Shown here: one piece after another, positions 8,859 through 16,515 of the stretch | Layout of the letters: every line of letters begins with the position of its first letter | How positions within the stretch are numbered: position 1 is the stretch's first letter | Assembly: GCA_046263755.1 (NCBI GenBank) | Contig: JBJYZC010000011.1 | Span: 33,807-97,806 of the forward strand | Source: Lachnocurva sp029100405 | GTDB lineage: Bacteria; Bacillota; Clostridia; Lachnospirales; Lachnospiraceae | Direction: 5' to 3' | DNA length: 64,000 bases | The notes under the pieces: model-generated | What the model was told of the DNA's origin: nothing | Seen by the model: the letters and a program-made list of their open reading frames with translations, nothing else | Database searches by the model: none | Program-made: the position numbers and the translations under genes

Positions 8859-9968
8859 CTAGTTTGTGATGGTAAGCTCGGTTTCCTTGTCGAAGAAATG
8901 AGTCTTAGACATATCCAGAGTGAAGGTTGTCTCCTGGCCCATCTTTGCAGGGGTAGAAGGATCAACACGAGCGGTCATCTGAGTGCCGCCGAAGTCGAAG
9001 TAGAGATAAACTTCAGCACCGAGAAGTTCGTAAACACGAACCTTAGCAGTAATCTTGTTCGGATTATCATGCTCATCGATTGCAGCATCATTCAGGTGCT
9101 CAGGACGGATACCCATAACAACGGTCTTTCCGACATAACCCTTTTCCTTCAGAGCCTTAGCCTTTTCTGCAGGGATCTCAAGCTTAGCATTGTCGACGGT
9201 TGCATAAAGCTTACCGCCATCTTCAGAAATCTTGGCATCCAGGAAGTTCATCTGAGGAGATCCGATGAATCCGGCAACGAAGAGATTGCAAGGAGCGTTG
9301 TAAAGAGTCTGAGGAGTATCAACCTGCTGAACAACACCATCCTTCATAACAACGATACGGGTACCAAGGGTCATAGCCTCGGTCTGGTCATGTGTTACAT
9401 AGATGATGGTAGCGCCCAGACGATCATGCAGACGGGAAATCTCGGTTCTCATCTGAACACGAAGCTTAGCATCCAGGTTGGAGAGAGGCTCATCCATGAG
9501 GAAGACCTTAGGATTACGTACGATGGCACGTCCCATGGCAACACGCTGTCTCTGTCCACCGGAAAGAGCCTTCGGCTTACGATCCAGATAAGGCTTCAGG
9601 CCAAGGATATCAGCGGCCTCGTCGACCTTCTTCTTGATCTCATCCTTGGGAACTTTACGAAGCTTCAGACCGAAAGCCATGTTATCAAATACGGTCATAT
9701 GAGGATACAGAGCGTAGTTCTGGAATACCATTGCGATATCACGGTCCTTCGGCTCAACATTGTTCATAACTTTTCCGTCGATCTTCAAGGTACCGGAAGT
9801 GATATCTTCAAGACCTGCGATCATACGAAGTGTGGTAGACTTACCACATCCGGACGGTCCTACGAAAATGATGAATTCCTTGTCCTTAACATCAAGGTTG
9901 AAATCATCAACGGCCTTTACGCCACTGGGATAAACCTTGGTTACGTTTTCAAGCGTTACACTTGCCAT
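8859..9968 (-). CDS. ugpC: Sugar ABC importer ATPase, UgpC/MsmX type
   Basis: A 369-aa ATPase of the CUT1 sugar importer group. It shows Walker A (GPSGCGKSTT, Lys43), the signature LSGGQRQRVAMGRA, Walker B (VFLMDEPLSNLD) and the switch His in THDQTEAM. A C-terminal TOBE region of about 130 residues matches the shared MsmX/UgpC ATPases rather than a dedicated short ATPase. It stands alone, with its own promoter and terminator, between two importer operons that have no ATPase of their own. In other Firmicutes such ATPases serve several importers, so this one probably energises both. Confidence 0.95.
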   Translation of the reverse strand: MASVTLENVTKVYPSGVKAVDDFNLDVKDKEFIIFVGPSGCGKSTTLRMIAGLEDITSGTLKIDGKVMNNVEPKDRDIAMVFQNYALYPHMTVFDNMAFGLKLRKVPKDEIKKKVDEAADILGLKPYLDRKPKALSGGQRQRVAMGRAIVRNPKVFLMDEPLSNLDAKLRVQMRTEISRLHDRLGATIIYVTHDQTEAMTLGTRIVVMKDGVVQQVDTPQTLYNAPCNLFVAGFIGSPQMNFLDAKISEDGGKLYATVDNAKLEIPAEKAKALKEKGYVGKTVVMGIRPEHLNDAAIDEHDNPNKITAKVRVYELLGAEVYLYFDFGGTQMTARVDPSTPAKMGQETTFTLDMSKTHFFDKETELTITN

Positions 9969-10062
9969 TGTAAAAACCTACCCTTCTAAAACTGTTATTC
10001 ACGATGAAGTCTTTTCAGGTTTTGAGGATTCATATTCCTTAAAAGCTTCACCAACTATGGTC

Positions 10063-10091
10063 AGTATAGACAAAGAAAGCCTCTTTCACAA
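10063..10091 (-). promoter_or_regulatory. Promoter of ugpC with duplicated upstream element
   Basis: Reading the minus strand, TTGTGA (10086-10091) and TATACT (10063-10068) are 17 bp apart. The -10 lies in a 17-bp element (10060-10076) that is repeated with two differences at 10093-10109, 33 bp away. The second copy contains TATAAT on the minus strand. The leader is about 85 nt. Confidence 0.6.
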
Positions 10092-10177
10092 TGTCATTAT
10101 AGACAAAAATAATAAAAATCTTCCGTCAAAGTAACAAAGTCAGAAGGGAGGACTCTCGCCACACCCCACGCATGTGA

Positions 10178-10183
10178 TATAAT
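10178..10183 (+). promoter_or_regulatory. -10 box upstream of gdpP
   Basis: TATAAT lies 40 bp upstream of the gdpP start; no clear -35 box is seen. It is the only promoter-like element ahead of the gdpP-rplI-dnaB operon. Confidence 0.45.
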
Positions 10184-10222
10184 AAGCAGCATGAAAAGGA
10201 TGATTCGAATGGAGAGATATCA

Positions 10223-12277
10223 ATGGAGACTTTGAGATATCATGGGAGGCTGAGAGCCTACTTTCTTATGCCGATCCTGAATATATTCCTGCTTGCGGGA
10301 GTAAGCATCGGTTTGGATTTCTATGATCTGCATGCCGGCCTTTTCGTTTCGGTAGTCACAGCTCTGTATACGGTGATCGTTTTAGTTCTCTTCTTTTTTG
10401 TAAAGAAAAAGCTAAACGAGGAGCTCATCAATTTTGCAACCCATTACGGAACGGTTCAGAAGAAGTTCTTAAAAGAACTGCAGCTGCCATATGCACTTTT
10501 GGATGAAGGCGGCCGCTTGATCTGGATGAATCAGGAATTCCGGAATCTGACGCATAAGGATCACAATTTTCATAAAAGTATTGCAACGATCTTTCCTGAG
10601 ATCACACCGGAGATCCTGTCGCATTCCGAAGACGTGAAGCAGATCATCCGTCTGGACTATAACGGCAGGAAGTACCGGGTGGAACTTCGTCGGCTTTCTT
10701 TTGAAGAAGAAGGTACGAAAGGGAAGGAACTCATCACCACGGAGGAACTGATTCAAACCATCAATGCGGTCCTTGTTTTTGATGAGACGGAATTGTATCA
10801 GATCCGGCAGTTGAACTGGAACCAGCAGATGGTTCCTGCCATCATTTATATTGATAATTACGAGGAGACCATTGAGGGAATGGAGGTCGTCCGGAGATCA
10901 CTTCTTGCAGCGACCATTGATCAGAAGATCAGTCAATATTTCCAGCAGTACGAGGGCATCGTACAGAAAATCGAAAAAGACAAGTACTTCGTCATTTTCC
11001 AGCAGCGCTGTCTTCCTGATCTGGAGGACAATAAGTTTTCCATCCTGGAAGAAGTCCGCGGGATCCATTTCGGAAACGAAAGTGATGTCACCTTATCTAT
11101 TGGTGTCGGTGTCGGCGGCAGCAGCTATCCGGAAGTCCTGGAATATGCCCGGGCAGCGATCAATATAGCCCTTGGACGTGGCGGATCCCAGGCTGTGGTT
11201 AAGGACCATCACGATGTATCCTATTATGGTCTCCATGGAAAAGAAGTGGAAAAGAATACCCGGGTCAAAGCCAGAGTCAAGGCCCAAGCCCTTCGGGAAA
11301 TGATGACCAGCAAGGATCGCGTGATTGTCATGGGCCATAAGATCACAGATATTGATGCTTTCGGTGCCTGCCTTGGGATCTGTATTGCAGCAAGACATCT
11401 TGGAAAAGAATGTCATATCGTATTAAATACGGTAACGACTTCTTTAAAGCCTCTGGTAGATCTGATTTCCAAGGAAGACGAGTGGCCGGAAAATCTGATT
11501 CTTACGACACAGGAAGCCATATATGGGGTAGACGACAAGACCCTGGTAGTTGTCGTGGATACCAACCGGGCCGATTATACCGAATGTCCTGAGCTTCTCA
11601 GCCGAAGCAGGAATATTGTTGTCTTCGATCATCATAGACAGGGAGATGGTCTGATTACGAATCCGGTATTGTCCTATATTGAACCCTTTGCCTCTTCTAC
11701 CTGTGAAATGATCGCAGAGATTCTTCAGTATTTTGCGGAAAGAATAGAGATCCGCCCGAGGGAGGCAGACTGTATCTATGCCGGAATCCTGATTGATACC
11801 AACAATTTCGTTGCAAAGACAGGAGTCCGGACTTTTGAGGCTGCGGCCTATCTCAAAAGAAGCGGCGCCGATATGACGCGGGTTCGGAAGATGCTGAGAG
11901 AGGACATGAATACCTATAAGGCCAGAGCAGAAGTAGTCAGGGATGCGGAAGTATATCGCAATTCCTTTGCTATTTCGATCTGTGATCCGGCCGGTTTAAA
12001 GAGTCCGACCATAGTGGCTGCCCAGGCTGCAAACGAACTTTTGGATATCACGGGGATCAAGGCTTCTTTCGTCTTAACGAAGTATGATAATAAGGTCTAT
12101 ATCAGCGCACGGTCCATCGATGAGATCGATGTGCAGAGGATCATGGAGAAACTGGGCGGCGGCGGACATCTGAATCTTGCCGGAGCTCAGATTGCCGGAG
12201 GAAATATAGAAGAAGCCAGAGATTTGATCAAGAAGATTCTGGACGAAGCAGTAGAGAAAGGAGATATTGAATTATGA
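10223..12277 (+). CDS. gdpP: Cyclic-di-AMP phosphodiesterase GdpP (DHH/DHHA1)
   Basis: A 684-aa protein with the GdpP layout: two N-terminal membrane helices (about 12-32 and 40-58), a PAS-like domain (about 80-165), a degenerate GGDEF domain (about 190-330), then a DHH phosphodiesterase domain and a DHHA1 domain. DHH metal-site motifs are visible as GHKITDIDAFGA, VVDTNR and VFDHHRQGD. The DHHA1 motif is GGGGHLNLAGAQ. It degrades the second messenger c-di-AMP at the membrane. The stop codon overlaps rplI by 4 nt, the usual Firmicutes gdpP-rplI-dnaB arrangement. Confidence 0.95.
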   Translation: METLRYHGRLRAYFLMPILNIFLLAGVSIGLDFYDLHAGLFVSVVTALYTVIVLVLFFFVKKKLNEELINFATHYGTVQKKFLKELQLPYALLDEGGRLIWMNQEFRNLTHKDHNFHKSIATIFPEITPEILSHSEDVKQIIRLDYNGRKYRVELRRLSFEEEGTKGKELITTEELIQTINAVLVFDETELYQIRQLNWNQQMVPAIIYIDNYEETIEGMEVVRRSLLAATIDQKISQYFQQYEGIVQKIEKDKYFVIFQQRCLPDLEDNKFSILEEVRGIHFGNESDVTLSIGVGVGGSSYPEVLEYARAAINIALGRGGSQAVVKDHHDVSYYGLHGKEVEKNTRVKARVKAQALREMMTSKDRVIVMGHKITDIDAFGACLGICIAARHLGKECHIVLNTVTTSLKPLVDLISKEDEWPENLILTTQEAIYGVDDKTLVVVVDTNRADYTECPELLSRSRNIVVFDHHRQGDGLITNPVLSYIEPFASSTCEMIAEILQYFAERIEIRPREADCIYAGILIDTNNFVAKTGVRTFEAAAYLKRSGADMTRVRKMLREDMNTYKARAEVVRDAEVYRNSFAISICDPAGLKSPTIVAAQAANELLDITGIKASFVLTKYDNKVYISARSIDEIDVQRIMEKLGGGGHLNLAGAQIAGGNIEEARDLIKKILDEAVEKGDIEL

Positions 12278-12720
12278 AAGTAATTCTTTTGGCAGATGTA
12301 AAAGCATTGGGGAAAAAAGGTGAGATCGTCGAGGTCTCGAACGGCTATGCCAGAAACGCACTTCTTCCCAAGAAATTGGGCGTAGAAGCAACACCGGCCA
12401 ATCTCAATAATCTGAAGCTTAAGAAGGCACATGACGAGAAGGTGGCAGAAGAGAATCTGGAGGAGGCCAAGGCCCTGAAGGAAGAGATCGAACAATGGAC
12501 AGTCGAAGTAAAGATTAAAACAGGCGAGGGCGGCAAGGTCTTCGGTTCTGTTTCTACCAAGGAAGTGGTTGATGCCTGCGAAAAACAGTATGGAAAGAAG
12601 ATCGATAAGAAAAAGCTGGTTTTGGACGTGCCGATGAAGGCTCTGGGCATTTACAATCTGACGGTAAAACTCCATCCGGAGGTTCAGGCTACGCTGAAGG
12701 TTCACGTTTCCGAGAAGTAA
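12274..12720 (+). CDS. rplI: 50S ribosomal protein L9
   Basis: A 148-aa protein of normal length for bL9. The N-terminal rRNA-binding domain carries MKVILLADVKALGKKGEIVE and the motif GYARNALLPK. A long charged connecting helix (about 45-75) joins it to the C-terminal domain. It is translationally coupled to gdpP through an ATGA overlap. Confidence 0.98.
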   Translation: MKVILLADVKALGKKGEIVEVSNGYARNALLPKKLGVEATPANLNNLKLKKAHDEKVAEENLEEAKALKEEIEQWTVEVKIKTGEGGKVFGSVSTKEVVDACEKQYGKKIDKKKLVLDVPMKALGIYNLTVKLHPEVQATLKVHVSEK

Positions 12721-12736
12721 AGGAACAGATTGGAAG

Positions 12737-14113
12737 ATGGAAAATCAGACAGACAATCGGAACGAGAATATAAGGCTTAGCCGCATGCCAAGTTCGCCGG
12801 ATGCCGAACGGTCAGTTCTTGGCTCCATGATCATGGATAAGGAAGCCTGCAATACGGCAATGGGACTTCTGGTCAGAGAGGATTTTGACAATCAGGCTTA
12901 CGGTCAGCTTTTTGACACGATTGTGGAGCTGACCAATGAAGGTCAGCCGATCGATGTCATTACCCTGCAGGATCGGCTTCTGGATAAGGGAGCTTTGCCG
13001 GAGGTCGCCAGTCCGGAATATATCACCGATATCGTAAGTTCCGTTCCGCTTTCGGTAAATATTGAGAGTTATTGCTCGATCGTAAAGGAAAAGTCCATGC
13101 TTCGGACCATGATTCGAAAGAATCAGGAGATCGAGAGCGAATGTTATAAGGCAGAACGGCCGGCGAAGGAGATATTGGGAGAATGGGAGGAAATCGCCTT
13201 CCAAATGGCTCAGAATCAGACCGGTAATGAAACCGTACCGATCAAGAAAATTGTCATGACGGCCCTGGAAAAAATTCATATCGCTTCCCAGATGGAGGGA
13301 AATGTCACAGGTATTCCAACCGGATTTACGGATCTGGACAGACAGCTGTCCGGACTTCAGCCGGCCGATCTGATCCTGATTGCAGCCCGTCCTTCCATGG
13401 GTAAAACGGCGCTTGCCTTGAATATTGCGGAATATGTTGCCTTCCATGAAAAACTGCCGGTTGCGATTTTCTCTCTTGAGATGCCGAAGGAATCCCTGGT
13501 GAACCGGCTCATGTCTCTGGTTTCCCATGTTGAGGCAGAGAAGATCCGTTCCGGCCAGCTTCAGGACATGGATTGGACCGAACTGGTCCGGAGTGCGGGA
13601 ATCATTGGGGATTCGAATCTGATCATTGATGATCAGCCGGGTATCACCGTAGCAGATCTCCAGAGTAAGTGCCGGAAGTACAAAATGCAATATCCGGATC
13701 TGTCTCTGATCATGATCGACTATCTCCAGCTCATGCAGGCATCCAAACATTCGGATTCCAGACAGCAGGAGATCTCGGAAATTTCCCGCTCCATTAAAAT
13801 GATAGCGAGAGAGCTGAATGTTCCGATCATAGCCTTGTCCCAGTTGTCCCGGGCTCCGGAACAGAGACCGGACCATCGGCCCATGCTTTCGGACCTGCGT
13901 GAATCCGGAGCGATTGAGCAGGATGCCGACGTAGTTATGTTCATTTATCGGGACGATTATTATAATAAGGATACAGATAAGAAGAACATTTCAGAAATTA
14001 TCATTGCCAAGCAGAGAAACGGCCCTGTTGGCACGGTTGAATTGGCATGGCTGCCGCAATATACCAAATTTGGAAATCTGGACCATAGCCGAAGACATTT
14101 GGATGGAGAATAG
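12737..14113 (+). CDS. dnaB: Replicative DNA helicase DnaB
   Basis: A 458-aa protein with the N-terminal primase-interacting helical domain (about 15-120), a linker and the RecA-like ATPase domain (from about 190). Walker A is AARPSMGKTALALN, with Lys223; Walker B is in LIMIDYLQLM. The DLRESGAIEQDAD and YRDDYYN segments characteristic of DnaB helicases are present. It unwinds DNA at the replication fork. It follows rplI by 16 bp in the same operon. Confidence 0.97.
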   Translation: MENQTDNRNENIRLSRMPSSPDAERSVLGSMIMDKEACNTAMGLLVREDFDNQAYGQLFDTIVELTNEGQPIDVITLQDRLLDKGALPEVASPEYITDIVSSVPLSVNIESYCSIVKEKSMLRTMIRKNQEIESECYKAERPAKEILGEWEEIAFQMAQNQTGNETVPIKKIVMTALEKIHIASQMEGNVTGIPTGFTDLDRQLSGLQPADLILIAARPSMGKTALALNIAEYVAFHEKLPVAIFSLEMPKESLVNRLMSLVSHVEAEKIRSGQLQDMDWTELVRSAGIIGDSNLIIDDQPGITVADLQSKCRKYKMQYPDLSLIMIDYLQLMQASKHSDSRQQEISEISRSIKMIARELNVPIIALSQLSRAPEQRPDHRPMLSDLRESGAIEQDADVVMFIYRDDYYNKDTDKKNISEIIIAKQRNGPVGTVELAWLPQYTKFGNLDHSRRHLDGE

Positions 14114-14116
14114 GGT

Positions 14117-14153
14117 GAAAAAAAGACTGCTGCAGAATGAACTGCAGCAGTCT
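14117..14153. terminator. Bidirectional terminator between dnaB and the ferredoxin gene
   Basis: A 12-bp perfect inverted repeat (AGACTGCTGCAG / CTGCAGCAGTCT, 14124-14153) has an A-run on its left, which gives a U-run for the minus-strand ferredoxin transcript. On the right the T content is poorer. Confidence 0.85.
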
Positions 14154-14179
14154 CTTGCTTCTTAACGGATGATCGATGA

Positions 14180-14350
14180 TCAGCCCTGAGAGATAGCTCC
14201 GGTAGGGCAAACACCGGCACAAGTGCCGCAATCGATGCAAGCATCCGGATCAATGTTGAACTGAGTATCTCCCTGAGAGATAGCTCCTACAGGGCACTCA
14301 GGCTCACATGTACCGCAAGAAACACAAGAATCAGAAATTACGTATGCCAT
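14180..14350 (-). CDS. 2[4Fe-4S] ferredoxin
   Basis: A 56-aa clostridial-type ferredoxin with two CxxCxxCxxxCP cluster motifs: Cys9, 12, 15, 19 and Cys38, 41, 44, 48. It carries electrons in the cytoplasm for low-potential reactions in anaerobes. A longer in-frame extension to 14428 exists. I use the ATG at 14350 because it sits just behind AAGGAGGAA and gives the family's exact usual length. It is divergently transcribed from a DUF1858 gene with two CxxC-type cysteines. Confidence 0.96.
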   Translation of the reverse strand: MAYVISDSCVSCGTCEPECPVGAISQGDTQFNIDPDACIDCGTCAGVCPTGAISQG

Positions 14351-14375
14351 GACACATTCCTCCTTAAATATAGTG

Positions 14376-14391
14376 TTAACGTATGCGTTAA
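14376..14391. repeat. Inverted repeat in the ferredoxin leader
   Basis: TTAACG-TATG-CGTTAA is a perfect 6-bp-arm inverted repeat just downstream of the predicted ferredoxin transcript start. It could be an operator for a repressor of ferredoxin expression. Confidence 0.5.
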
Positions 14392-14399
14392 GCAATATC

Positions 14400-14428
14400 A
14401 TCATATCCCCAGCCGGAACATCTAGCAA
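14400..14428 (-). promoter_or_regulatory. Ferredoxin promoter
   Basis: On the minus strand TTGCTA (14423-14428) and TATGAT (14400-14405) are 17 bp apart. The start would be near 14393, giving a 40-nt leader with the AAGGAGGAA site. Confidence 0.65.
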
Positions 14429-14476
14429 GTATTAAATGTAAAACAGAAATCAATCATTAAATTTTGCTAAACTCAA

Positions 14477-14505
14477 TTGTAAAAGTTGAAAGTGCGTTGT
14501 ATAAT
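14477..14505 (+). promoter_or_regulatory. Promoter of the DUF1858 gene
   Basis: TTGTAA (14477-14482) and a perfect TATAAT (14500-14505) are exactly 17 bp apart, 30 bp before the start codon. It runs divergently from the ferredoxin promoter. Confidence 0.75.
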
Positions 14506-14535
14506 CAACACACAATCACAAGGAGGAAGAATCAA

Positions 14536-14760
14536 ATGAAGATTGAAGTGAATAAGGATACAAGTATTGGCGAGCTTTTAATGATCGATCAGGGTGTTAC
14601 TCCGATTCTGATGGCTGTCGGCATGCATTGCATCGGCTGTCCTGCATCTCAGATGGAGACCATCGAAGAGGCAGCAAGCGTACACGGGATCGACCCTCAG
14701 TCTCTGGTAGATGAGATCAATGATTATCTCAACACAGAGGGAGTTGGTGCCCAGGCCTGA
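14536..14760 (+). CDS. DUF1858 domain protein
   Basis: A 74-aa single-domain protein of the DUF1858 type, recognisable by the HCIGCPAS segment (Cys32, Cys35) and the helical flanks. In other proteins this domain is fused to hybrid-cluster or iron-sulfur repair proteins; its exact role is unknown. The ATG at 14536 is set by AGGAGGA at 14521-14527; an upstream in-frame codon at 14464 lies before the promoter and is rejected. The divergent ferredoxin gene suggests a redox or iron-sulfur context. Confidence 0.9.
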   Translation: MKIEVNKDTSIGELLMIDQGVTPILMAVGMHCIGCPASQMETIEEAASVHGIDPQSLVDEINDYLNTEGVGAQA

Positions 14761-14822
14761 TCTGCCGGATCGAGCTGTTACGAATGAGTCGCTCTTGGGA
14801 TGGAAGTCCTGAAGCTGACGCC

Positions 14823-14878
14823 GTAAAATAAGAAATTGCCGTCGTAAGATAAGAAATCGACGTCGTAACATAAGAAAA
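14823..14878. repeat. Short 21-bp tandem repeat, about 2.7 copies
   Basis: The 14-base core GTAANATAAGAAAT recurs at 14823, 14844 and 14865, a period of exactly 21 bp. It is noncoding and sits between the DUF1858 gene and its terminator. Confidence 0.7.
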
Positions 14879-14917
14879 AAGAAGCTTTCGGAATGGATCC
14901 GGAAGCTTCTTTTTTTG
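14875..14917. terminator. Bidirectional terminator between DUF1858 gene and mecA
   Basis: GAAGCTT and AAGCTTC (14881-14887, 14903-14909), with an inner CGGA/TCCG pairing, are flanked by an A-run on the left and a T-run of eight on the right. It serves the two convergent genes. Confidence 0.85.
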
Positions 14918-14965
14918 GTATTTTAAGGTTATTCATAGGGGAACTTTCATCGACGAATTTCCCTT

Positions 14966-15766
14966 TTAGAGTTTGGACAGCTTCGAAATGGCATTGTCAG
15001 GGATCAGGACCTGGTTATGTTCCCTTAAAGTATTCAGATTGGCAGCATTCGGTGCCAGAAGGGAGCCAAATTCGCTGACCATGATGCAGATCCGGTCGAA
15101 GTCCTTCGGATCAGCCTGAGAAGGAGCCGTAAGGGATAAAATGAAGACTTCGGGTTCTCTCACCTGATAGACAGAGCTTTCTCCCTGGAAGATCGGCCGG
15201 ATGATATGAGAAACCTCAATCAGATCTTCCAAAGTTCGAAAGAGAAAATTTCTTTGAGAAGGAAGCGGGGCCGGTTCACCGTCAATATGCTTATCTTTTG
15301 AGGCAGCTTCTTTTTCTTTCTCTGACACAGATCCCCGGATCAGATCATTCTTTTCAGCAGACTTCCGATTAGACAGGGCTTTTTCATAGGCTTCCAGGAT
15401 GTCTCTTACGGATGTGGAAAGTTCAGATGCATTCAGAGAGGACAGCTGATTGGAATCGAAAGAAGCAGTGTCGCCAGGATCCTTTGAAAAGCGTGCAAAG
15501 CGGGTATCCAGCATTTCCGGATCACTGACTTTGGTAACGAGGAGATCAAGTTCATCCTTGGAAATGGGGATCGCCTCGACCATCAAGGGTTCATCCTGAG
15601 CATTAAAGCCAAGTTCCTGATTGGCACGAGTCATCATTTCAGAAAAAAGATCGCGTGCTTTCTGACTGCCATAGGCAAGTTCACTTAATTTCAGATTTCT
15701 TTCTTTTAAATCCTCACTGGTCAGAATGCAGCGGATTTGATTTTCACTTATTTTTAGTATTTTCAT
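14966..15766 (-). CDS. mecA: ClpC adaptor protein MecA
   Basis: A 266-aa MecA/YpbH-family adaptor. The N-terminal domain starts MKILKISENQIRCILTSEDL and continues with the family motif ELAYGSQKARDLF and PLMVEAIPIS. The C-terminal domain (about 185-266) would bind ClpC. The middle is an acidic, Ser-rich linker. MecA delivers substrates to the ClpCP protease. The ATG at 15766 follows CAGGAGC. An in-frame extension to 15889 would add a hydrophobic stretch but starts upstream of the likely promoter, so I reject it. Confidence 0.9.
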   Translation of the reverse strand: MKILKISENQIRCILTSEDLKERNLKLSELAYGSQKARDLFSEMMTRANQELGFNAQDEPLMVEAIPISKDELDLLVTKVSDPEMLDTRFARFSKDPGDTASFDSNQLSSLNASELSTSVRDILEAYEKALSNRKSAEKNDLIRGSVSEKEKEAASKDKHIDGEPAPLPSQRNFLFRTLEDLIEVSHIIRPIFQGESSVYQVREPEVFILSLTAPSQADPKDFDRICIMVSEFGSLLAPNAANLNTLREHNQVLIPDNAISKLSKL

Positions 15767-15794
15767 TGATTGCTCCTGATAATTTTTGCAATTG

Positions 15795-15823
15795 ATTATA
15801 TAAAGAAGTGCGGCTAAGGTAAA
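15795..15823 (-). promoter_or_regulatory. mecA promoter
   Basis: On the minus strand TTTACC (15818-15823) and TATAAT (15795-15800) are 17 bp apart, with a predicted start near 15788. It lies inside the longer upstream ORF, which supports the shorter MecA start. Confidence 0.6.
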
Positions 15824-15899
15824 GAGAAAAATAAGAGAAAATAATAAAAAAATTCTAAAGAAAAATAAGAGTATATTAAGAATCGCCAAATCGCTTGAG

Positions 15900-16480
15900 A
15901 GGAAGGGAGGGATATGTTATAAGTGAATCATGCCACGGCAACAAGGATCTCAGTCAGTTGAGATCATTAGAGACCGTGAATAGAAATGGAATGACCAACC
16001 AAGGAAGGAGGGGGAGTGATCTTTCGGACTGCACGTTAAAATCAGTTTTTCTGTTGCAGGAGATATCAGATACCACGAGGATTAATCTCCTTTGACAGGG
16101 GAAGCGCATCCTTTGTCAGAGCAGGCAGACGGAAAGAACTGAGGAGATTACTTTATCAAATCGAACACTCTGATAAAATCAAATGAATAAAATCAAATAA
16201 GAGAGACAGGAGATAAGGTAATTTGGGAAGTGTAACATTGAATTGGATCCGGGGGGATTTCAGCATGTTCGGAACGAAAGATCAAAAGTAAAAACAGAGG
16301 AGTTATCTAAAATTATATGCATTCATAATCCGACCTGTTAACAAGTTAAGAATAAACAGAAGTCCGCTGCCTGTACCAAACGGATTTCGGTGAATGCAGA
16401 AGGGAAAACAAGGCCTGAAAGGAATGGATCAAGGATAGAAAGACCCTGTGATCTGATCTTTTTAAGGCCTTTGTTTGTGT
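15900..16480. other. Gene-poor 580-bp gap with a nested inverted repeat
   Basis: No convincing ORF is seen. At 15933-15977 an outer CACGG/CCGTG pair encloses a perfect GATCTCA/TGAGATC stem (15945-15964), as a structured RNA might. A GGAGAT/ATCTCC pair lies at about 16059-16092. I could not match this region to a known RNA class. Confidence 0.4.
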
Positions 16481-16486
16481 TATAAT
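16481..16486 (+). promoter_or_regulatory. -10 box of the GH18 gene
   Basis: TATAAT lies 30 bp before the GH18 start codon. The -35 region is T-rich with no good match. Confidence 0.5.
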
Positions 16487-16515
16487 GGCAGACAGTAAAC
16501 ATGCGGAGGACTTCC

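Noticed and set aside
8841..9989. 382-codon plus-strand ORF opposite ugpC
   Set aside because: It lies antisense to a gene with every ABC ATPase motif; its translation shows no recognisable domain. It is a shadow of codon use in ugpC.
12812..13876. 354-codon minus-strand ORF opposite dnaB
   Set aside because: Antisense to a complete DnaB with no domain of its own.
15767..15889. Hydrophobic N-terminal extension of MecA
   Set aside because: It would start upstream of the probable mecA promoter; MecA proteins are cytoplasmic and begin at MKILKISENQ here.
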